In this document: positions 44,492-50,318 of the stretch, piece after piece | Layout of the letters: every line of letters begins with the position of its first letter | Position numbering within the stretch: position 1 is the stretch's first letter | From: Syntrophorhabdus sp. PtaB.Bin047 | Lineage (GTDB): Bacteria; Desulfobacterota; Syntrophorhabdia; Syntrophorhabdales; Syntrophorhabdaceae | Reading direction: 5' to 3' | Length of the DNA stretch: 50,318 nucleotides | Assembly (NCBI GenBank): GCA_002067235.1 | Contig: MVQP01000011.1 | Coordinates: 1 to 50,318, forward strand | The notes under the pieces: model-generated | The model's input: only the letters and a program-made list of their open reading frames with translations | Told to the model about the DNA's origin: nothing | Database searches by the model: none | Translations under genes and position numbers: made by a program

Positions 44492-44955
44492 GAAAACTGG
44501 TCAACGTCATCGACGCCACGAAGGAGCTCAACATCCTGCGATCGAAGAGGGACTACGACAGGCCCTTCGAGGTGGTCGGCACCTACCGGCTCATCGACGA
44601 TGGGCAGAGACCGGAGGCAACGGTCATTATCAAGACCCGGGAAAGGGAGACGCACGAGGCATCCACCGGGGTCGGCCCCGTCGACGCCCTCGCCAACGTC
44701 CTCAAGAAATCCCTTTCGTCGATCTTCCCCGTCATCCAGGAAGTGAAGCTCGTCGACTTCTCTTCCCGAATCCATGATTCCCGGTCGGGGACATCGGCGA
44801 ACGTCGAGGTGAACATAATCTTCTCCGACGGCGAGACCATCTGGAGCGTCGTTGCCATATCGGAGAACATCAATATGGCCTCCTTCGTGGCCCTCATCGA
44901 CGGGTTTGAATACGCCATTCTCGCGAAAAAGGTGAAACGCTCACGAAGAGCCTGA
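44488..44955 (+). CDS. free-standing LeuA-type regulatory (dimerisation) domain protein
   Basis: A 155-residue protein that consists of only the isopropylmalate synthase allosteric domain: [37 protein letters not shown] and later [20 protein letters not shown] match the repeat pattern of that domain in the CimA just upstream, without any barrel. It overlaps cimA by four bases. It might join CimA or a distant LeuA as a regulatory subunit. The equivalent stretch in CimA reads [17 protein letters not shown], so the two are recognisably related. The start is GTG. Confidence 0.85.
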   Translation: MRKLVNVIDATKELNILRSKRDYDRPFEVVGTYRLIDDGQRPEATVIIKTRERETHEASTGVGPVDALANVLKKSLSSIFPVIQEVKLVDFSSRIHDSRSGTSANVEVNIIFSDGETIWSVVAISENINMASFVALIDGFEYAILAKKVKRSRRA

Positions 44956-45000
44956 GAACCGGGGGATCCACGGACACCGGGCACAACAAACCGTGAGGAA

Positions 45001-46497
45001 ATGCCTGTGAACCAGGAAGAAGAATACGCGGTACCCGACGAACAGGGGTCGGAAAGGTCCCTGAGGGCCATCCTCTCGGCGTCTCCCATAGGGATCTGCC
45101 GCGTGCGCGGCAGTGTCTTCGAATGGGTGAACGACGCCATGTGCCGCATGACCGGCTACCCGATGGAGGCGCTTCAGGGAAAGGGCATGGACCTGCTCTT
45201 CGAGAAGGAGGATGAATGCCTGCGGGTGTCTGACTCCCTGCACGGCGGGGGCTACGTCGAAACAACGCTGCGAACGAAGGACGGCGCTCTGATCGACGTC
45301 CTCGCCCAGGCAGCGTCCGTCGACGACGCGTCGCGGATAATCACCGTAACGGACATAACCTACCGGGCCCGGGCCGAACGGGAGCAGGCCAAGATCGGCA
45401 AGCTCGAATCACTGGGCGTGCTCGCCGGCGGCATCGCCCATGACTTCAACAATATCCTCACCATGATCCTCGGCAATATCACCCTGGGAAAGATGTACAT
45501 GGACATGGACAAGGACAAGGCGAAGGACAAACTCAGCCTTGCCGAGCAGTCCATCGCGCGGGCAAAGGAGCTCACCCAGCAGCTCCTCACCTTTTCCCGG
45601 GGAGGTGCGCCCATCACGAAGGTCGCCTCCATAGCCGACCATCTCAGGGAAACCGCCGTGTTCGCCCTGACGGGTACGGGAGTGACCTGCAGGTTCGATA
45701 TCGCCGACGACCTTTTTCCCGTCGCCATCGACGAGGGCCAGATAAACCAGGCCATAGGCCACATCGTCATCAACGCCCACCAGGCGATGCCCCAGGGGGG
45801 AACGATACTTATCGGCGCCCGGAACGTGGCCTTTGAGAATGCCGACGTCAACCTCCCGGCAGGCAGGTACGTCCATATCAGCATCACCGACAACGGGATC
45901 GGCATCCCCGAGGAACACGTCGACCGCGTCTTCGACCCCTATTTCACGACCAAGCAGAAGGGCAGCGGCCTCGGACTTGCCACATGTTATTCCATAATAA
46001 AGAACCATCACGGGAGCATAACCGTTGAGTCAACACTGGGTGTGGGCAGCACCTTTCACATATATTTGCCTGTGCACGATGCACCATCTTTGGGGGAAAG
46101 GAGAAACAGAGAGGACATGACCAAGGTGATCGGGGGAAACGTTCTCGTCATGGATGACGAGGAAGCGATACTGGAGATAGTCGGAGACATCCTGGCCTAT
46201 CACGGCTTCACCGTGGATTTTGCCCGGGACGGCGAGGAAGCGCTCTGCCTCTACCAGGAAAGACGGTACGACGCGGTGATACTCGACCTGACCGTGCCAG
46301 GCGGAATGGGGGGACAGGAGGCAATGAAAGAGCTTCTCAGGATAGACCCCGCAGTGCGCGCCATCGTATCCAGCGGCTACTCCAACGACCCCATCATGTC
46401 CGATTACAGCCAGTACGGGTTCAAGAACGTTATCGCGAAACCCTACGATCTTGAAGAACTGGGCGAGGTTCTCAGGTCGGTAATAGCGGAAAACTGA
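45001..46497 (+). CDS. hybrid sensor histidine kinase (PAS-HisKA-HATPase-REC)
   Basis: A 498-residue cytoplasmic protein without membrane helix or signal peptide. A PAS domain covers about 20-125, the histidine box GGIAHDFNNILTMILGN gives His 147, the ATPase domain has VINAHQAMP, DNGIGIP, FTTKQKGSGLGLA, and a receiver from about 380 has acceptor Asp 429 in VILDLTVPGG. The HDFNNIL type box is common in delta-proteobacterial NtrB-like kinases. No DNA-binding regulator is next to it. The ATG has GAGG only two bases upstream; a GTG at 45007 is a possible true start. Confidence 0.92.
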   Translation: MPVNQEEEYAVPDEQGSERSLRAILSASPIGICRVRGSVFEWVNDAMCRMTGYPMEALQGKGMDLLFEKEDECLRVSDSLHGGGYVETTLRTKDGALIDVLAQAASVDDASRIITVTDITYRARAEREQAKIGKLESLGVLAGGIAHDFNNILTMILGNITLGKMYMDMDKDKAKDKLSLAEQSIARAKELTQQLLTFSRGGAPITKVASIADHLRETAVFALTGTGVTCRFDIADDLFPVAIDEGQINQAIGHIVINAHQAMPQGGTILIGARNVAFENADVNLPAGRYVHISITDNGIGIPEEHVDRVFDPYFTTKQKGSGLGLATCYSIIKNHHGSITVESTLGVGSTFHIYLPVHDAPSLGERRNREDMTKVIGGNVLVMDDEEAILEIVGDILAYHGFTVDFARDGEEALCLYQERRYDAVILDLTVPGGMGGQEAMKELLRIDPAVRAIVSSGYSNDPIMSDYSQYGFKNVIAKPYDLEELGEVLRSVIAEN

Positions 46498-46546
46498 AGA
46501 AAACGGTTTGAACTGATCTTGCCCTCCCCCCGGTGGGCGCCGCCCT

Positions 46547-47254
46547 CTACTTGAGGGCCCGGACCGCAGGCAGGAACCAGGCGCCTCGGGCCTTCATGTC
46601 CGCGATCGCCTGTGCTGAGGTGTCCGGAGCCACGCCCCGGATCAGGTCCTCGATGACAACAACGGAGTAACCCAGGTCAAGGGCGTCCATCACCGTGGCC
46701 TTGACACAGTAATCCGTGGCTATGCCGTACACAATAAGGTGCGTTACCCCCAGGGCTGTGAGGATCCCGTCGAGTTCGGTGTTTGCCCCGCCGTCGTCCC
46801 GGAAGGCGGAATAGCTGTCATAGTTCCTATCCTGACCCTTCTTGACCAGTTCGTAGAACAGGTTGTTATCGACGAGTTCGCGGGAGTCCCCGGCCGTCTG
46901 CACGCAGTGAGGCGGCCAGAGGACCTGCATCCTGCCGTCAGGCAGTTCGATCACGTCGAAAGGCTGAGTTCCCGGATGGTTGGTGTAGAAGGAGATGTGA
47001 TCGGACGGATGGTAGTCCCGGCTCCCCAGTACCTTCAGACCCATGTAACGGAACCACCTCGTAGCCCACTGCACGTCGCGGACATAGGCCGCGTTCGCGT
47101 CTGCGACGGCGAGAGAACCGCCCTCGACGAAACAGGGCTGGACATCGATCACCAGAACAGCCCACTGGGCTTTCGAAGGCTGGTCGTTCCCGTGAGCCCA
47201 GGACGGGAAGACCGTCATCAGGAGAAAGAACGAAATCACGAACAGCTTAGCCAT
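46547..47254 (-). CDS. pncA: exported nicotinamidase/isochorismatase-family amidase
   Basis: A 235-residue protein. Residues 1-20 (KLFVISFFLLMTVFPSWA) are a signal peptide. The catalytic triad of nicotinamidases is present: Asp 37 in LVIDVQPCF, Lys 139 in ELVKKGQD, and Cys 183 in YGIATDYCVKAT. The metal ligands are Asp 80, His 82 and His 86 in SRDYHPSDH. It would turn nicotinamide into nicotinate, outside the inner membrane. Usual PncA lacks a signal peptide. AGGAGG lies upstream of the ATG. The gene faces the histidine kinase tail to tail. Confidence 0.88.
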   Translation of the reverse strand: MAKLFVISFFLLMTVFPSWAHGNDQPSKAQWAVLVIDVQPCFVEGGSLAVADANAAYVRDVQWATRWFRYMGLKVLGSRDYHPSDHISFYTNHPGTQPFDVIELPDGRMQVLWPPHCVQTAGDSRELVDNNLFYELVKKGQDRNYDSYSAFRDDGGANTELDGILTALGVTHLIVYGIATDYCVKATVMDALDLGYSVVVIEDLIRGVAPDTSAQAIADMKARGAWFLPAVRALK

Positions 47255-47613
47255 GATACCCCTCCTTTTTTGTTTTGATCTTGGACCTCATGGTTTCGAT
47301 TGCGCCAGACGAGGATGCCACCCTCTTAAAGGGTATGTGGTACGGTGTGCCTGGTCAGTTCCGGCAGATTCGCGCCTTAAGAGGTACAAGTGAATGACGG
47401 ATGCTTCCTGCCCGTCGCGGTGATGCAGCATGATGCGGAGTTACCTGTCTCCCAAATGGCAGTCTGCTATCTGGTCTCTAGCAGACGATCCCATTTTTGT
47501 CAAGGCGACAACGAGCCGTATCTAGTTGTAATAACAGGAGTTATCCAAGCGATGGTGCCTTCCCGGTCTGTGCCCTGCCTCTTGAAATGTTGAATGCCTG
47601 AACGGTGTGAAGG
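47255..47613. other. 359-base gap with a stable stem-loop and no supported gene
   Basis: The gap holds ACCCTCTTAAAGGGT (about 47318-47332), a short palindrome, and a larger stem-loop at 47454-47498 (see separate entry). A 67-codon frame at 47390 in the + direction has no ribosome site and no recognisable sequence. No heptamer array is present, unlike most other gaps of this size. Confidence 0.45.
47454..47498 (+). other. long stem-loop with T run
   Basis: GTCTGCTA at 47462-47469 pairs with TAGCAGAC at 47479-47486, and AAATGG before pairs with CCATTT after, followed by further T. In the + direction it looks like an intrinsic terminator, but no + strand gene precedes it. It could end an unseen small RNA, or act in the minus-strand transcript between the orphan gene and pncA. 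Confidence 0.45.
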
Positions 47614-50070
47614 TTATTTCACGCCGGAGCATTTCAGACGTGTTCTCATACACCCGGACAGGGCGAAAAGAAAGTCGCGGATGTCTCTCTTCCTTGCATC
47701 CACCTCGGGAGGGTGAACGCCCAGGCGCAGGGCGCATGCCGTGAGATACCTGTTGGCCTCGTCACTGATGACGGGGTCGACCCCGAAACGCAGAAGCTGG
47801 ATCTTCCCCGACAGAACCCTCTCCTGGCCGTCCTTCGCGGTCATCAGGGCACGCTCGATCAGGTTGTCGACATCGAACTGCACGACGCTGCGCAACATCA
47901 CGCGGTCCCCGCCGTCGTAACGGGCCAGCAGCCTGTCGAACTGCTGCAGGACCCACCCGTCGATGCTTCCCATGTAGCCGGCCGCCATACCGGCCAGCAT
48001 CATGACGAAATGCCGCTGGTCCCAATCGACGCATTGCTCGATGAGATCACGGACAGTGCGTCTTTCCTCCCCGGTGATCGCGATATTGCCGGCAAAACCG
48101 TCACGCTCGTCGGAAACTATCTCCGCCAGGAGCAAAAGGAGCATGGCCCCTCCCCTGATCATCTCTCCCGGACGCATGGCCTTCCGCGCCTGCCCCAGAA
48201 GTTCGGGGAAATGGGAACGGATCCTCGCCGTCAGCTCGTCCTCGGTGCTTCCCCACCGGTACACCTGGTGCAGGCAAAAGCCGATGAGGCCGCTCGCCCT
48301 CGTTCCCATCACACGGACCATCCGGTCCACATCGTCCGTTGTCTTGACCCTCAGCTGCTGGACCACATGGTCCGGCAGGCCCGACAGGATACCGATGATG
48401 GAGCGACGGGTCTCGGGAGAAAAGCCGGCCCAGTTCAGAAGGTACCCCGTGACGGCCTCAGCCTCCAGGCATTCCACGGGGTCCGAGACGATCTCGTATA
48501 TCTTCACGCGGTCAAAGACAAAGATGTCGTGCATGACCTTCGATATATAGGCGCTGACCATCTCGAAACGCGGGTCCTTCTCGCGGCCCAGTGTCCAGAT
48601 GTAAACAAGGAGGCTCTTGTTCACTTTCGTGAGGACCTTGAGCAGCATCTTGTAGTCATTCTTGAAGACCTTCGGCGCGTTGATGAGGTCGTACAGGAAT
48701 GTCCTCAGGAGGAGCCACTCGCTGACATCCACGACGCACCTGTTGTCGAGGCGGCCCGTGCGCAGGAATTCCGCCAGCCGCAGGTGGTCGAAGCTGTCGC
48801 TGCGCAGGATCTCGATCAACTTCCCGTGATTGATGTTGTTCCGCATCAGGGTCGTGTTGAGTCCCCGGACCACGTTCGACAGCCGTTCAAAGTCAGCGGC
48901 CCCCTTCTCGCCGCGCCCTTCGCCGGGAGCTTCCGGCCTCTCCGGGAACCCCTCCCGGGAGGAATAGTGCTGGAGCATAATGAAGTCATCCACGCGCTCC
49001 CTGTTCTGTCCGCCGACCATGCACTCCGACAGGCTGCGGCACTCCTGTTCCGTGGTGGACCGGGAGAACCCGAACAGTTCGCGCACGCCGGGTTGTTCCG
49101 TGGATTCGTCGAAGCTCAGGTACCGGTTCCAGGTCTTCATCAGGGCGAGGTGCATGCATTTCTCATCGCTGCCCCCTGCCGGCGAGCGCAGCATGGCGAA
49201 CATGATCGCGTATCCCAGGCTCAGGTAGACCACGGGCTTCCAATCGGACTGATAGATGAGCGGATGGATGTTGACGACTATGTCCCTGTCTTCGCACGTC
49301 ACCATGCCCTGCCCCGAACGGGCACCCAGGGTGATCCTGTACCTCTGCGTCCAGAGGTAATCCCCGTAGCGAAAGGCGTAGTTCTTCACGATCCTGTGAA
49401 TAAAGCCCGTAAGCTCGTCGAGGAACTCGGGACCCACAAAGGGGGCGTCCGCCGCGTCGGAGATGTCGATCTCGAGGCGGTGGGCGTCATTCGCCGTGAA
49501 GACCCTGTTCAACCAGATCCGGGTCGGGCGGATATGATAGATCGTGGGTTTGTTGAAAATATCGAGTGAAGCCAGGAGAAGCTTCGGCTCCGCCCTGTAG
49601 GCGTCGATCACGCGGTCCCTCGCTCCATCCCTTACCGTCCCGCCCTGTTTCATGGTGAGGGCCATGTAAAGAAAGACCGCCGCGGCAAAGATATCCAGTA
49701 TCCCCGGATGAACGACGGGAAGGGGCTTGATGTGGTCAAAATAGGGGACAAAAAGGTTCCAGTGCGCCTCGACGGCGATGGCCTGCCCCTTTCGGGTGAT
49801 CTTCACGAGCGGCGAGCGGCGGCCCGTGATGGTGACGGTGATTGCCGAGCCCGCGCATTCGGACAGGACAGGTCCAAGCAGGGTCTTCAGCCGCGCGTCG
49901 TCAAGGCCCTTTGCCCTGTCCGCCGCGGCCGCGGTCTTCCCGGAAACGAATCCCTCCACCGTCGTCGACGGAACAAAGACTTCCCCATCCGCGCTCCTCA
50001 GAAATGTCAGTTCCGGCAGATCGACGCTGTCCGCCACTGCCGGATAAACGATCACCCTGCCCTGTTTCAC
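47614..50070 (-). CDS. large protein of unknown function
   Basis: An 818-residue protein without recognisable catalytic motif. It has no signal peptide; one moderately hydrophobic stretch (ILDIFAAAVFLYMAL) lies near residue 125 and may be buried. Much of the second half reads as amphipathic helices of about 30 residues with Leu/Ile heptads, in the manner of helical-repeat scaffold proteins. A Gly/Glu-rich loop (about 385-400) divides the halves. The GTG at 50070 is chosen because GGGGAG lies five bases before it. TATACT on the minus strand (about 50139-50134) may be its -10 box. Confidence 0.7.
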   Translation of the reverse strand: MKQGRVIVYPAVADSVDLPELTFLRSADGEVFVPSTTVEGFVSGKTAAAADRAKGLDDARLKTLLGPVLSECAGSAITVTITGRRSPLVKITRKGQAIAVEAHWNLFVPYFDHIKPLPVVHPGILDIFAAAVFLYMALTMKQGGTVRDGARDRVIDAYRAEPKLLLASLDIFNKPTIYHIRPTRIWLNRVFTANDAHRLEIDISDAADAPFVGPEFLDELTGFIHRIVKNYAFRYGDYLWTQRYRITLGARSGQGMVTCEDRDIVVNIHPLIYQSDWKPVVYLSLGYAIMFAMLRSPAGGSDEKCMHLALMKTWNRYLSFDESTEQPGVRELFGFSRSTTEQECRSLSECMVGGQNRERVDDFIMLQHYSSREGFPERPEAPGEGRGEKGAADFERLSNVVRGLNTTLMRNNINHGKLIEILRSDSFDHLRLAEFLRTGRLDNRCVVDVSEWLLLRTFLYDLINAPKVFKNDYKMLLKVLTKVNKSLLVYIWTLGREKDPRFEMVSAYISKVMHDIFVFDRVKIYEIVSDPVECLEAEAVTGYLLNWAGFSPETRRSIIGILSGLPDHVVQQLRVKTTDDVDRMVRVMGTRASGLIGFCLHQVYRWGSTEDELTARIRSHFPELLGQARKAMRPGEMIRGGAMLLLLLAEIVSDERDGFAGNIAITGEERRTVRDLIEQCVDWDQRHFVMMLAGMAAGYMGSIDGWVLQQFDRLLARYDGGDRVMLRSVVQFDVDNLIERALMTAKDGQERVLSGKIQLLRFGVDPVISDEANRYLTACALRLGVHPPEVDARKRDIRDFLFALSGCMRTRLKCSGVK

Positions 50071-50221
50071 CGGCACTCCCCCCTGCGCTCAACAATGACC
50101 ATTCTCTCTACCCCTTTTCGGACGCATCCCCCAGTATAGCACGGACCACCCCGCCAATTCCTCACCCAAATCACCCCCATCGTTCGTATTATAAAAGCAT
50201 TTTTGTATCGTCTTTATCCTT

Positions 50222-50248
50222 TCACTTGAAACCTGAGACCCGAAACCT
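50222..50248. repeat. CCTGAAA heptamer array
   Basis: TTGAAAC, CTGAGAC, CCGAAAC at 7-base steps, between the divergent orphan gene and the gene cut by the right edge. Confidence 0.55.
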
Positions 50249-50263
50249 TGTATGTTACTCCCA

Positions 50264-50318
50264 ATGGAATATCACAGGCAGTCCATGATAAGAAGAATGA
50301 AAGTAAGGTTACCGGCGT
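50264..50318 (+). CDS. start of a gene cut by the window edge, possibly homoserine kinase
   Basis: An open frame runs from an ATG at 50264 (others in frame at 50285 and 50297) to the edge. The end reads MKVRLPA, which resembles the beginning of GHMP kinases such as ThrB (KVxVPASxANLGPG). That would fit with lysC nearby, but seven residues are not enough to decide. Confidence 0.25.
   Translation, partial: MEYHRQSMIRRMKVRLPA

Noticed and set aside
47390-47593. 67-codon plus-strand frame in the pncA-orphan gap
   Set aside because: No ribosome site and no similarity pattern; it spans the stem-loop.
47713-49569. 618-codon plus-strand open frame opposite the orphan protein
   Set aside because: No ribosome site and no hydrophobic-core pattern; composition (Arg, His, Asp, Val) is that of a shadow. 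The minus frame has a ribosome site and helix-like pattern, but since it is an orphan this choice is less certain than the others.

Overview
The window comes from a GC-rich Gram-negative bacterium and reads as ordinary chromosome: nearly all genes lie on the + strand, tightly packed with many 4-base ATGA-type overlaps. Lipoproteins and an outer-membrane barrel indicate a diderm. The gene order DUF177-rpmF-plsX-fabD-fabG-acpP-fabF-rpiB-glyA-dCMP deaminase-nrdR-ribD-ribE-ribBA-ribH-nusB, together with citramalate synthase, a NIL-domain ferredoxin and an iron-sulfur-type flavoprotein, suggests an anaerobic deltaproteobacterium (Desulfobacterota, perhaps Syntrophorhabdales-like). That placement is inference from gene content, not from a search.

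Layout. 0.2-5.8 kb: a membrane-anchored spermidine-synthase-like protein, tRNA-Gly(CCC), a secreted protein, a Cys-containing membrane protein, a thioredoxin reductase and a small exported protein. 5.8-10.9 kb: rph, rdgB, tRNA-Glu(CTC), tatA, tsaC/sua5, three small genes (lipoprotein, zinc ribbon, lipoprotein) and ftsY. 11.3-12.9 kb: purN and prmA on the minus strand. 13.1-15.5 kb: UPF0280, NIL ferredoxin and cysteine desulfurase, probably a sulfur-transfer module. 15.6-17.7 kb: mtaB, yggT, yggU. 17.9-30.6 kb: one long probable operon for fatty acid, one-carbon, nucleotide and riboflavin functions, with an acyl-CoA dehydrogenase where fabH is usually found. 30.8-34.1 kb: a NYN-domain protein, a porin and a flavoprotein. 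34.3-46.5 kb: ftsH, folP, cdaA, ybbR, pdxJ, acpS, nnr, tsaE, lysC, cimA, a free LeuA regulatory domain and a hybrid histidine kinase. 46.5-50.1 kb: a minus-strand exported nicotinamidase and an 818-residue orphan protein. The right edge cuts a gene that may be thrB.

The most unusual feature is in the gaps. Most intergenic regions of 150 bases or more outside the long operons are filled with degenerate short tandem arrays. Most share a strict 7-base period although their sequences differ (ATGGGTN, GGTYATT, CCTGAAA, GTTTTAA, CCTGTGA). Others have a 9-base period (GGACNTATA) or an 8-base period (CCCGTATG). Many are paired as inverted repeats that could form large hairpins. They flank both tRNA genes, mark operon boundaries, overlap stop codons, and at three genes occupy the place of the Shine-Dalgarno site. 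They recall the heptamer STRR repeats of cyanobacteria and deserve a genome-wide look.

Functional links: acpP, acpS, fabD/G/F and plsX form a fatty acid and phospholipid supply set. lysC, the possible thrB and the sulfur module point to aspartate-family amino acid and homocysteine synthesis. cimA and its companion domain point to isoleucine synthesis from pyruvate. cdaA and ybbR give c-di-AMP signalling.
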